Shown here in pieces: positions 17,575 through 25,975 of a stretch of 64,000 nucleotides of DNA (position 1 is the stretch's first letter; each line of letters opens with the position of its first letter). The position numbers were made by a program, and so were the translations under genes. This stretch comes from Candidatus Pseudomonas phytovorans (GTDB lineage: Bacteria; Pseudomonadota; Gammaproteobacteria; Pseudomonadales; Pseudomonadaceae): assembly GCA_029202525.1 (NCBI GenBank), contig CP119325.1:5058001-5122000 (forward strand). The letters are read 5' to 3'. Below the pieces are notes generated by a model. It ran no database searches, was not told the origin of the DNA, and was given only the letters and a program-made list of their open reading frames with translations.

Positions 17575-19662
17575 ATGAAGACATCTAAAAAGGGTCATCT
17601 TTTTGACGAGTCGCTTGCTATTGAAGAGGACGCTGACCTCACTGAAGACGCGGAAGATCTCAGTGACGATGAATTACTACTCCAAGATATGGATGATGAT
17701 GAAGAGGAATCTGAGCTGGAAGAGCTTGAGGCTCTGCAGGAGGAGGCTGAATGCAAACTTTTGGTACCTTCTACCTCGCTTGTGAACAAGCTCGAAGCCA
17801 CAGACGGAAATTTCCCGATTAGTGATACTTCCAACTATCTTGATCCCAACTGGCATTTAAAGCGCGGCAGACAGTCCGGCGCCAACAACGTGAAATTCGA
17901 TAGAATCCTTCCTGGCTCTAACGCTTTGAAACGGGCTTTGATATATCACGTAATACCTGAAATCTCTCCATTTCGTTTCATTCGCTCATACCGAACAACT
18001 CATTGCTACGGGCAAAACTACAGGCTGATTGAGCAGTACATCCTGGAGCCCAACAAACTTACAGCTGAGCCTCAATACATAAAAATGATCTCAGCACCAA
18101 TACTCATTAAGTCACTTGAAGCCGCAAGTGATGCTAGTGCTCGCCCACATGCTTTCGAGCTTTACAAACTTATCCGACTGTGGATACAACTATCCGAACA
18201 CAGGCTCATTCCAGCAGAGCTCAGGCTAGAGGTTAAGCTTGAGGAGATTGAGTCTCGAGATCGCATGAAGACGTACTTCCAGAAAGCCTTCAGAGGCACG
18301 ATGGAGGCTTGGGTTAGTTACTCAGAGGAAGATCTTGAAGTACTAGTCGATTACTCAATGTTCTGGCTAGAAGAAGCCCTACCGAAACTCATAGACCTCA
18401 AAAATTATTTGATAGAGTCCGGCACAATACTACACCATCGAAACCTCATTAATAAAACAAACCGAGATTTAGATTTTGAAAATAAAACGACCATCATCAT
18501 CGACGACAAGATCGTCATGCAGCCCAACATAAGAGAGCATCTGAAGGGTGGTAAACAAAATTTCGGCTACACATGGGTTGCACCTTACTCAGCAGCATTA
18601 GATAAAGTCAGGTGCGCTATTTTCATTCTTGTCGCACTGGTTACTGGAGCTCGAAAGTCAGAGCTCGCAATTATGAAATTCTCTGACTTAACCACGGATA
18701 CCAAGGGCGACTATTGGCTTCGAATAATCCGCAGCAAGACGGCGCCAAGCCCTACCCACGGAGAAGAAGACAAGTTACCGATCCCGAAGTTTGTCGGGGA
18801 TATGATTCGCAAATTCGAGGACGCACGAAATATTGGTAATCTTGCCAAAGCTGGATACTTATTCCAAAGTACCTCCTCTACGAAATCCGTCGTAAAAGAT
18901 GTGCTTGGCATAGTTATTTTAGTGATAAACCAACTGAAGGCCGAGTTACCCATTGAGCGTTTACACTGCCATCGCTTTAGAAAGACGATTGCTGAGATCC
19001 TGATCAATCGCGACGAGAGGAATATTGATATAATCCGGGCACTGTTTGGGCATAAAAGCTATGCCATGACGCTAAGCTACATTGCTCGAAACCCCCTAAT
19101 GGTACGGACGGTGGCCATCGCTATTGAGCAGAGCTACACCCGAGAGTTCCACGAAATTGTGGCAGGCATTAAGTTTGGCGGTTATTCGGGCGATACGGCA
19201 AAGCGGATTTACGAGCAGATTTTCAAGCGTCCTGAAGATTTTACTGGGAAGCAACTGAAGCTTTCGCTTATGAGCTATATCACGCACGTTCTTGCAGCCG
19301 GTGAGCCCCTGTTTGTGCGCAGGACTGCAGTGGGTACGTACTGCTTGACAGGGGAACATTTCACCCAGATGAACCTGCCGCCTTGCTTGCATGGTAGGAA
19401 GGTAGAAAGTGAACTGATCATGCCTGATCCATCTAACTGCCAGCTTGACTGCAGAAAAATAATTGTATTGGAGACCGCGAAGCAGGCATTGCAAGATAAC
19501 TCGACCTTCTATACGACTGTGCTTGAGAAGGCCCAGGGTAAGCTAAATATGCGAGCGGAGCATGAACTTCATCGTCGCATCGCGTCGATTCAATACCACC
19601 TTAAGAATCTAGAAGATACTGGTCATTCAGCGTCGCAGCTTATTGAGGTGCAGCATGTCTAA
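17575..19662 (+). CDS. Tyrosine recombinase 2, complete catalytic set
   Basis: Site-specific recombinase of 695 aa with all catalytic residues: Arg360 (GARKSE), His466 and Arg469 (HRFR), His493 (FGHKS) and Tyr502 (TLSYIARNP). The N-terminal 60 residues are extremely acidic, almost all Glu and Asp, an odd feature for a DNA-binding protein; it may imitate DNA or bind a partner. A Cys-bearing tail (residues about 600-625) follows the catalytic domain. The stop overlaps the next start by 8 bases. It is the most likely active integrase for the tmk site. Confidence 0.88.
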   Translation: MKTSKKGHLFDESLAIEEDADLTEDAEDLSDDELLLQDMDDDEEESELEELEALQEEAECKLLVPSTSLVNKLEATDGNFPISDTSNYLDPNWHLKRGRQSGANNVKFDRILPGSNALKRALIYHVIPEISPFRFIRSYRTTHCYGQNYRLIEQYILEPNKLTAEPQYIKMISAPILIKSLEAASDASARPHAFELYKLIRLWIQLSEHRLIPAELRLEVKLEEIESRDRMKTYFQKAFRGTMEAWVSYSEEDLEVLVDYSMFWLEEALPKLIDLKNYLIESGTILHHRNLINKTNRDLDFENKTTIIIDDKIVMQPNIREHLKGGKQNFGYTWVAPYSAALDKVRCAIFILVALVTGARKSELAIMKFSDLTTDTKGDYWLRIIRSKTAPSPTHGEEDKLPIPKFVGDMIRKFEDARNIGNLAKAGYLFQSTSSTKSVVKDVLGIVILVINQLKAELPIERLHCHRFRKTIAEILINRDERNIDIIRALFGHKSYAMTLSYIARNPLMVRTVAIAIEQSYTREFHEIVAGIKFGGYSGDTAKRIYEQIFKRPEDFTGKQLKLSLMSYITHVLAAGEPLFVRRTAVGTYCLTGEHFTQMNLPPCLHGRKVESELIMPDPSNCQLDCRKIIVLETAKQALQDNSTFYTTVLEKAQGKLNMRAEHELHRRIASIQYHLKNLEDTGHSASQLIEVQHV

Positions 19663-20743
19663 TCGCTTAGTGTCATTTAAAAATGTGCCAAATAGCATCA
19701 CTGCCCTTCCCAGAACTGAGGAGAGTAGCAACCGGTTGGACGGGGTTGGGTCTGTTGGTAGTGATGGCAGCGATCGTCGAGGGGTGATCGTGAATATCAT
19801 CCTGGATCACTATCTGTCGGGTGGCAGAGGCAGGCTGAAGCTGGTAGATGTTGCGGATCGTGCAGGGATCAGTCGTCAAGCGCTGGATAGGTACTACAGC
19901 GATTTGAAACCTTACATTGCGGGCAAGCGTGATGTGGCTGATCTTGCCAACGGGAATGCACAGAAGGCCCAAGTCCAGACCCAAACGGCTATCAATGCTG
20001 TGGAGAATAAGTACCTAGAGCGTATCGAGCGGCTCATGGTCGATCATGTAAAAGCATTGGAGAAGGCTGAGAATTCGCACATCACCTCCCTAATGAACGC
20101 TGACCTGGTCTTGCTGGAGAGCAACAAGATGAGGATAGCGCTGGAGAAGCAGACTCTGCACAACGCTGAGTTGCTGAAGCAGATTCATGCCTTGGAACTC
20201 AAGCTGAGCTTGCCTGGAGGCCCGACCGGCGCTCAAACGTCCGGCACGCCGCAGCAAGACAAGTTGGCCTTTGACGTGGACATCGAAACGCTTTGCGTGT
20301 CCTTCCAGCGGGGGATGAGCTTCGAGGATTTTGAGGTAGCGAAATCTGCTGAGATCAAGAAGGTTAGGGAAAAGCTCGACAAATATCAGGACACCCCGAA
20401 TGTGCATGTCGTCATCTTCGCTGACAGGTACATTTCAAGATTTAGAACTTTTGTTGATCGTTACAGAGCGACAGAGGAAGAGTTAAGCCTAATCGTGAGG
20501 CTTCCTCTGTTCAGCCGTAGCGAGGTTCAAAGCTTTATCCGGAATCTACCCTCTGACTTCAGAAAAAGCATCCATACACCCTACTTAAGCTTAGACAGCG
20601 AGCGGAAAGCCCAGCGTGTATTCATCTACCAGAAATTTCCGCTTCCGCCTATGGAAATCAAAGGTGCTGATACTGCAGACACCCCCAATATGTTGTGGGG
20701 ATTTGACACAGTTGTCACTTACAAAATCAAACAGGGCGATTGA
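19655..20743 (+). CDS. HTH and coiled-coil accessory protein of the recombinase operon
   Basis: 362 aa from the ATG at 19655. Residues about 55-85 read VDVADRAGISRQALDRYY, a helix-turn-helix. A long charged coiled coil follows (about residues 105-200), then a C-terminal domain of unknown fold. The order HTH then coiled coil recalls TnpC of Tn554-like elements, which helps orient recombination. It overlaps recombinase 2 and precedes recombinase 3 by 27 bases, so it belongs to the same machine. The function is inferred from place and architecture only. Confidence 0.65.
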   Translation: MSNRLVSFKNVPNSITALPRTEESSNRLDGVGSVGSDGSDRRGVIVNIILDHYLSGGRGRLKLVDVADRAGISRQALDRYYSDLKPYIAGKRDVADLANGNAQKAQVQTQTAINAVENKYLERIERLMVDHVKALEKAENSHITSLMNADLVLLESNKMRIALEKQTLHNAELLKQIHALELKLSLPGGPTGAQTSGTPQQDKLAFDVDIETLCVSFQRGMSFEDFEVAKSAEIKKVREKLDKYQDTPNVHVVIFADRYISRFRTFVDRYRATEEELSLIVRLPLFSRSEVQSFIRNLPSDFRKSIHTPYLSLDSERKAQRVFIYQKFPLPPMEIKGADTADTPNMLWGFDTVVTYKIKQGD

Positions 20744-20770
20744 ACCTCCGCTAAGTGCATAAGGCTTCCC

Positions 20771-22132
20771 ATGACGCTATCCATTTCCACCAAGCTGATT
20801 GAGTACAACAGCGTCGCGACCTCAGCCGACGTTACACATTGCATTCTGATCGCTCATCAGAAAGGTAAAAAAGTACTACTCAGCCACCCAAATATGTTCC
20901 TTTATGCGAAAACCCGCCAATCCATAAAGACATCTCGGCGATATGCCATAGTTATATCTATGTTCTACCGTTTTCTTTCGACTCAGGAGAAGATGAAAGG
21001 AAAAGAACTCGGCGTGTACCATATGCTTGCCGACAACACAGATATAGAGCGCTGGCAGGTGCAACGACAGGCTGATCGCTTGGACAAGATGGCACTGAGT
21101 CCGACACTTGAGACCACTTGGGAAGACGCCAAGCTTCTGCTTATATTTTTCAATTGGTTAAATGGCAAAGGCTTTCTAAGCAATGTCGATGTACAGCTTA
21201 AAACATGGCAGGCCAATTTTAGATCCGAGAAAATGCTGAGCTACATCCAAGCAACAAGCAGACTTAAAATTGACCCAAGCAACATCCGTGTTCTCGAGAA
21301 AAAAAGCCGTCAACGCCGCTCCGACTTTTTGATCACTGACGATGAGATCAAACTGCTACTTGAGGCATACTCTGACCCTGTTTACGCATGCTTGTTCATG
21401 CTCGCACTGGGCACAGCAATGCGCCCAATGGATTTGATAAAATTTCCTTACATAGGAAATGGTGACAACAAACACATCCTCCCCTATTCAGAAATGACCA
21501 AAAAGGGCCCTACTACCAATTACATGGTTTTGGAGAGCAAAGGTAATAAGGATCGCTCCATCGTTATCAACATGGAAGACCTAGAGGAACTCGAAAAGAG
21601 CTACATTATTCCCTATTACGTGGTACGGAAAAAGCTTTATAAGGCTCGCTTTGGGCATGAGTGCCCTCCTAGCATTCTATTTTTGAACAAAAAGGGTATT
21701 CCGGTCACTGAGCAGATGATTGCGTCAAGAACGAACGACGCCAAGGAAAAACTGATCAGTGATGGCAAAGCCTTTCGGCCACATATTGTTTTCTACCAGG
21801 CAAGACACTGGTGGCCTACACAGCACATCATTACGACATTTGGGGATAGGCTGCTTACCGATCCAATGGAGGTTCTGTACCCAGCTACAGCACAGGTCAT
21901 CATGGATCAGCTTGGACATGAGAGGATGGAGACGACGTACAAGTATTACATCGACATGGCTCGGGTGATCATGATGGTCTACAAAGGGAAGTCTTTAGAC
22001 CTGATTCAGTCTCCTACCCATACGGTGCGCCGTTTCGTCCAGGGCCTAGATGAGTCAGATGAATTGATGAGTGCGGCTGGTACTCATGAAGACGAGGATG
22101 ATGATTGGAAAGAGGATGATGGCGAGGCCTAG
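20771..22132 (+). CDS. Tyrosine recombinase 3
   Basis: Third recombinase, 453 aa. Box I arginine is Arg218 (TAMRPMD), a lysine lies in the beta-hairpin (SKGNKDR), and box II is RHWW, then DQLGHERMETTYKYYID, with His383 and Tyr390, or one of the two tyrosines right after, as nucleophile. The C-terminus is acidic. It ends the operon that begins with the dNMP kinase. Three different recombinases plus an accessory protein suggest a complex that recognises one fixed target. Confidence 0.85.
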   Translation: MTLSISTKLIEYNSVATSADVTHCILIAHQKGKKVLLSHPNMFLYAKTRQSIKTSRRYAIVISMFYRFLSTQEKMKGKELGVYHMLADNTDIERWQVQRQADRLDKMALSPTLETTWEDAKLLLIFFNWLNGKGFLSNVDVQLKTWQANFRSEKMLSYIQATSRLKIDPSNIRVLEKKSRQRRSDFLITDDEIKLLLEAYSDPVYACLFMLALGTAMRPMDLIKFPYIGNGDNKHILPYSEMTKKGPTTNYMVLESKGNKDRSIVINMEDLEELEKSYIIPYYVVRKKLYKARFGHECPPSILFLNKKGIPVTEQMIASRTNDAKEKLISDGKAFRPHIVFYQARHWWPTQHIITTFGDRLLTDPMEVLYPATAQVIMDQLGHERMETTYKYYIDMARVIMMVYKGKSLDLIQSPTHTVRRFVQGLDESDELMSAAGTHEDEDDDWKEDDGEA

Positions 22133-22144
22133 TCGCCCTCAAGC

Positions 22145-22179
22145 CAACGTAAACAACCCGGGGCCCACGTCGAGGCCCC
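22145..22179 (+). other. Repeat and GC hairpin after the recombinase operon
   Basis: CAACGTAAAC (22145-22154) matches nine of ten bases of the repeat beside the tmk junction. Next to it GGGGCC pairs with GGCCCC (22160-22179) with an eight-base loop but no T-run. The hairpin could be a weak terminator or an element end. Confidence 0.35.
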
Positions 22180-22388
22180 TCGGTTCTGAGCCGGACTCTT
22201 CGAGCCGAAACGGCGACTTCAGCCCCCCTCTCCCCTTAGCTTTGGCGTTAGACCCATATGTACTCCAGCAACGCCTCACCCACCTTTGCCGCTCCCCCTT
22301 GGGGCTTCTGCCCCATGACCGCGTTTCCGAAAAATCGCCCAGACTGTGTCATATTTGAGCGTTTCGGTCAGAATAATTTAGCTAATAG

Positions 22389-23159
22389 ATGACAGAGATG
22401 AACGATACCCAGCAAGAGATCGAGCGCGTGAGGAGTAGTGTCGACACTGCCAGGCAGGAGATCGAACTGGCAGTCATGTTCCATGAGACGTGGCGGCCTG
22501 CTGCATATGACACCGCCCTTCATGCCCGCATCGGTACTTCCTATGCTGCACATGCATTCGAGATCATTCGTTTGTCGCTACGTCGTGAATTGCTAATGGC
22601 TCTGATGCGAGTATGGGACACCAACAAGCAAGCAGTGAGGATGAGCCTGATCGCTGATCGCCTTCGAGATAAGAAATTCTTTGAAGCTCTAATTCAATTC
22701 CGAGCTGACCGCATAGGTCTTCAATCCAGATTCACACCTAACGCCATGAGAGAGGCTCTCACACCCAAACGGGATCAGGTACTTGAACTGATCGATAAGT
22801 ACAGCATGAACGGAACAGCCTACGAGGTTCTGCAGAGGCTAAGGACTCTACGTCACCAACATCTCGCACATCGGCAATTGCCAAATGCACCGATAGCAAT
22901 AGTGGGATCAGATACCCCGACTCAACAAGACAAGGACAGTGGGCCGTCGGTTTGGGCGACCGATGACGAAATTGAGTCCTTCTACAAAGACAATCTCGAA
23001 ATCATGAGTTTACTGTTGAGCTTGGTTCAGGGTCTGGCATTCGACCTATCGGACGCCACTGACGTATACAAGCATCATGCGAAATACTTCTGGGCTTCTG
23101 CTTGCGGCGAGCGCACCGAGGGACACCCCGATTATCGTCCACCGCTGCCAGGCTCGTGA
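22389..23159 (+). CDS. HEPN-like protein, AbiU2 type
   Basis: 256-aa helical protein. It carries an RxxxxxH motif, R155...H161 in TLRHQHLAH, which is the catalytic signature of HEPN RNases, in a setting like the AbiU2 family found in phage-resistance loci. It starts about 250 bases past the recombinase operon, on the same strand. No antitoxin gene (such as a nucleotidyltransferase) lies beside it. An AbiU2-like abortive infection or RNA-cleaving role is inferred; it may equally be a structural HEPN protein. Confidence 0.55.
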   Translation: MTEMNDTQQEIERVRSSVDTARQEIELAVMFHETWRPAAYDTALHARIGTSYAAHAFEIIRLSLRRELLMALMRVWDTNKQAVRMSLIADRLRDKKFFEALIQFRADRIGLQSRFTPNAMREALTPKRDQVLELIDKYSMNGTAYEVLQRLRTLRHQHLAHRQLPNAPIAIVGSDTPTQQDKDSGPSVWATDDEIESFYKDNLEIMSLLLSLVQGLAFDLSDATDVYKHHAKYFWASACGERTEGHPDYRPPLPGS

Positions 23160-23507
23160 CAGGAGGTGCGGCGGGATCCCGCGATCATAGTGTCATTCCA
23201 CGTTCCTTATCAGAGCTGGCTTTTAGAGCTCGATTTGTCCAAGCACCCGCCAGAGGGCTCCGGCCGAACCGCAAATACTCGAGGCGTTGCTTCCCCGTCA
23301 CAGCTACTCCGGGAGAAAGGGCCTGCAAATTCAGTCGCACCTCACGCCCCCATTGTTTCCGCTCAAAAGAGGTAAGGGAACAGGTAGCGCAGACCGCTGA
23401 ACGCGCCCATCCGCCCTCGCCAAGGGCCCTCAAGATGGAGTGGGAAAGCTATCGCGAGCTACAGAATCCGTCTATGCTATTTTTCTTGCGCTACGGAAGA
23501 CGTGCCC
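23160..23507. other. Intergenic stretch without a convincing gene
   Basis: Open frames here are short, lack good ribosome sites and run into neighbouring genes. Nothing recognisable was seen apart from the start of the small acidic frame at 23508. Confidence 0.5.
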
Positions 23508-23579
23508 ATGACTGATTATGTAGATTACAACGAGCTTGACGATGACATAGACGAAGAAGTCTTCGACGAGCAAGACTGA
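23508..23579 (+). CDS. Tiny acidic peptide (23 aa)
   Basis: ATG to TGA encodes a 23-residue peptide made mostly of Asp and Glu, with Tyr and Val. A strong terminator follows 39 bases later, showing that a plus-strand transcript ends here. There is no clear Shine-Dalgarno site. It could be a real micropeptide (small acidic proteins can mimic DNA) or chance. Confidence 0.3.
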   Translation: MTDYVDYNELDDDIDEEVFDEQD

Positions 23580-23617
23580 GGGTTTACCAGCCGTAGGTAC
23601 AACCACATTAATATGAG

Positions 23618-23638
23618 ACCCGCTTCGGCGGGTTTCTT
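23618..23638 (+). terminator. Rho-independent terminator
   Basis: ACCCGC-TTCG-GCGGGT is a six-pair stem closed by a very stable UUCG tetraloop and followed by TTCTTC. It ends plus-strand transcription from the HEPN/small-ORF side, ahead of the convergent metallophosphoesterase gene. Confidence 0.8.
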
Positions 23639-23802
23639 CATGCCCCTACTCGGCCATCGCACAAAGCCTCCGGCTAAATGGTTGGCATCCGGTATGCTGC
23701 TCTCGCTGGTCGCTCTGCCTAGAAGGAATGCAGACGAAGCAGCCGGACTCTGCGAGCCCGAAGCGTCGATTGCTACAACGAAGCGGGAAACCACTTCATG
23801 TC

Positions 23803-24486
23803 TCAGCTTATGACCGAGCCGTCGATTGCCATGAGTGACCGGAATGCAACGCCATACGCCTCGAAGCCTAGCCGGGGCCACTCAGATTTGTAGTCCAGCG
23901 AATCATGATGATGCCCATGCACGACCATTTTCACGCCCATTGCCTGGGCGAGATCATCGATCTCTGAGTAGCCGTATGGGTGACAGCTAGGGGCCTCATG
24001 GCAGACCAGAATATCTGCTTTCTCCATAGCGAGCGTGAAGTAGTCGTCCGGGTAGATAGCAGAAAGCGCGTGCTGCTTTTTGGTGGCAACGATGTCTGCA
24101 TGCTGCGGCCTGAGAGCTAGGCGCTGGAGGAAGTCCTCATAATTCTGGACGCCGGTATCAGGGCTACCTGGTAGCCAGACTTGCGACTCGAAGGTGCCAC
24201 CTAGTCCTGCTATGCGGTGGCCAGCAATCTCCACTACACGGCCATGCAGGCTACGGTCAGCGAAGTCGCTGCCATGCAGATTGTGCCAGTAGCTCCATTG
24301 ATCCGTGTCGTGATTGCCATGTATGTACCAGATCTCAGTGAAACCACGGATCGGACGCAGGATCGTGTCGAGTGGCAAGCTGCACTCAAGATCGCCAAGA
24401 AAAATCACTGCCTCAGGGCGATGAAGCTTCACCAGCCTAATGACATGATCAAAACGCCCATGCACATCACCGAGAAACCAAATCAT
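23803..24486 (-). CDS. Calcineurin-type metallophosphoesterase
   Basis: 227-aa two-metal phosphatase or nuclease. All five family motifs are present in order: GDVHG (6-10), GDLE (31-34), GNHD (57-60), a VCHEAP histidine and GHHHD near the C-terminus. The catalytic set is complete, so it should be active. The substrate is unknown; relatives cut nucleotides, phosphoproteins or cyclic nucleotides. It stands alone on the minus strand. In this defence-rich island it could act on a nucleotide signal, but nothing in the sequence shows that directly. Confidence 0.85.
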   Translation of the reverse strand: MIWFLGDVHGRFDHVIRLVKLHRPEAVIFLGDLECSLPLDTILRPIRGFTEIWYIHGNHDTDQWSYWHNLHGSDFADRSLHGRVVEIAGHRIAGLGGTFESQVWLPGSPDTGVQNYEDFLQRLALRPQHADIVATKKQHALSAIYPDDYFTLAMEKADILVCHEAPSCHPYGYSEIDDLAQAMGVKMVVHGHHHDSLDYKSEWPRLGFEAYGVAFRSLMAIDGSVIS

Positions 24487-24617
24487 TCCTTAGACCCTGC
24501 TGTAACTCTGCGGTTGGCTTGCGGTGAACTGCCCTTTAAGCGCGTCCCACCCTCCCCGCACCAATCCGTTCCTAATGCCGACAATCCATCAATGCGCGGC
24601 TAGGCCAGGGCCGAGGA

Positions 24618-24854
24618 TCATTTCCTCAGAGTCTTCTCGTCGCGTCGGCTCACTCCGTAATAGGATTTGCCGTCCTTTGCCATGCGCCAAGGATCAGAAA
24701 ATTGACGAGGGTGAGGGAGCTCAGAGTCAGGATCATTCGCGAGCTGCCGGCGTACAGCTGTACGGTAACTACAGTGCCATGCTTGCTTGTCGGAACGCTC
24801 GCTTGCAGCTGAGGTAATACCGCGTATCGGGGTTTTGCGACGACTTCTGCTCAT
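24618..24854 (-). CDS. Small conserved basic protein
   Basis: 78 aa from MSRSRRKTPIRG, rich in Arg and Lys, ending in a WRMAKDGKSYYGVSRRDEK tail. I recognise this type as a conserved small protein often found in Pseudomonas prophages and islands, with no known function. The open frame continues 44 codons upstream, but that part does not look coding and the short start is preferred. Its basic character would allow nucleic-acid binding. Confidence 0.6.
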   Translation of the reverse strand: MSRSRRKTPIRGITSAASERSDKQAWHCSYRTAVRRQLANDPDSELPHPRQFSDPWRMAKDGKSYYGVSRRDEKTLRK

Positions 24855-25244
24855 ATTGGGATCAAGACTGGTGAAGCACGTTAGTACGTGCTTGCCCTGC
24901 TCGGCAGAACTTTTCAGGCTAGCACAACTGTTGAGGATTACACCAATACTCTTGAGCTGAGGCAAGAGCGTCCTCTGGCCTTGCATGGCACGGTTTCATG
25001 TTTCTGAACATCCGCGATTCGACGCCGGCGTAGCTTTCTGTCGGAGCACCGACTTGCTAATAGAGTCCTTTCAATGATCCTGATAGGAAGCCTGTTGGAG
25101 TAAAGGTATAGGCGGCTTCTTCGAGCCCGTATTAGCGACTTACACATTATATCGCCCACGGGCAATCGATAGCCTGCTTCCAGGTGCGGGCGCAGTCTGT
25201 TGCCTAGCTAGGGATTGCTCACACATGGGAAAGCCGGCAGCTTG
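24855..25244. other. Gap with no supported gene
   Basis: About 390 bases. Short frames on both strands have no ribosome site or family resemblance. No repeat or strong hairpin stood out. Confidence 0.5.
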
Positions 25245-25643
25245 CTAAACCAGATCGTCATCGTCCTCCCAGTCGTTATCAAGGCTGAACGAGTCCATTG
25301 ATCGACGAGACGGACGCTGACGGGGCGGTTCGGCACCACTCATTGCTTCAACAAACCTCTTCTCGAACTCGGCCTCGATTCCAGAGGCTGGAGCAGCCGC
25401 GATCTGCTCGAGTATCACCGAAAAGATCTTCACCCCCCTCTCTTTCAGAAAGGCAGCTACGGTGGTGAGATTCTTGAACACCCTAGGGTTGCCGCGCTGT
25501 GTGAACAGGGTGTGCGCTAGGTCGGAATGCCCAACCTGCAAGGTGTAGCCGTCAGCTTGAGCCAAGACTCGGACTTCACACTCAGCCACCTCTAGGTGGA
25601 ATTGCAGCTGCCGCTCGTTGATAGGAAAATCGATGCCGGCCAT
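25245..25643 (-). CDS. Hypothetical plasmid/ICE-type protein
   Basis: 132 aa, not assigned with certainty. Residues 50-75 (RVFKNLTTVAAFLKERGVKIFSV) follow a pattern seen in small plasmid- and ICE-encoded proteins, some named ParC partition-associated. The C-terminus is acidic and ends DWEDDDDLV. It would be cytoplasmic. It is divergent from the small membrane protein and winged-helix pair, which fits an island-maintenance role, but this is an inference. Confidence 0.55.
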   Translation of the reverse strand: MAGIDFPINERQLQFHLEVAECEVRVLAQADGYTLQVGHSDLAHTLFTQRGNPRVFKNLTTVAAFLKERGVKIFSVILEQIAAAPASGIEAEFEKRFVEAMSGAEPPRQRPSRRSMDSFSLDNDWEDDDDLV

Positions 25644-25864
25644 TTCAATCCTTGGATTTCGACTTCAAAAATAAAACCTTGCCATCAAAAAGCATTTTTT
25701 GATTGATTGCAACACTTTAGAAAATACTAATAGGCCTCCGCTATAGCCTTCTAGAAACCGCTAATCCTGTGGCCTAGACGCCATCATACAAACGCGCCTA
25801 TATCTAGATACAGACGGCCACGTCCCTGTAAATTCTGCTTCATCACGGAACGGAGCCTATTGCC

Positions 25865-25975
25865 ATGCCTAACCTAATTGCCCTTGTCGAGGCGGCTAAC
25901 TCGACTAATCCACTAATTTTGGCCCTTTGCGTCACATTGATCCTTAGCTTGGCAGTGTTGAGGAACGGTAAATGA
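25865..25975 (+). CDS. Small membrane protein, 36 aa
   Basis: The peptide reads as a short N-terminus, then one hydrophobic helix (PLILALCVTLILSLAVL, about residues 16-32) and a basic end, RNGK. Its TGA overlaps the ATG of the next gene as ATGA, a sign of translational coupling. Small single-helix proteins like this can be toxins, regulators or leader peptides. No family is recognised. Confidence 0.55.
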   Translation: MPNLIALVEAANSTNPLILALCVTLILSLAVLRNGK

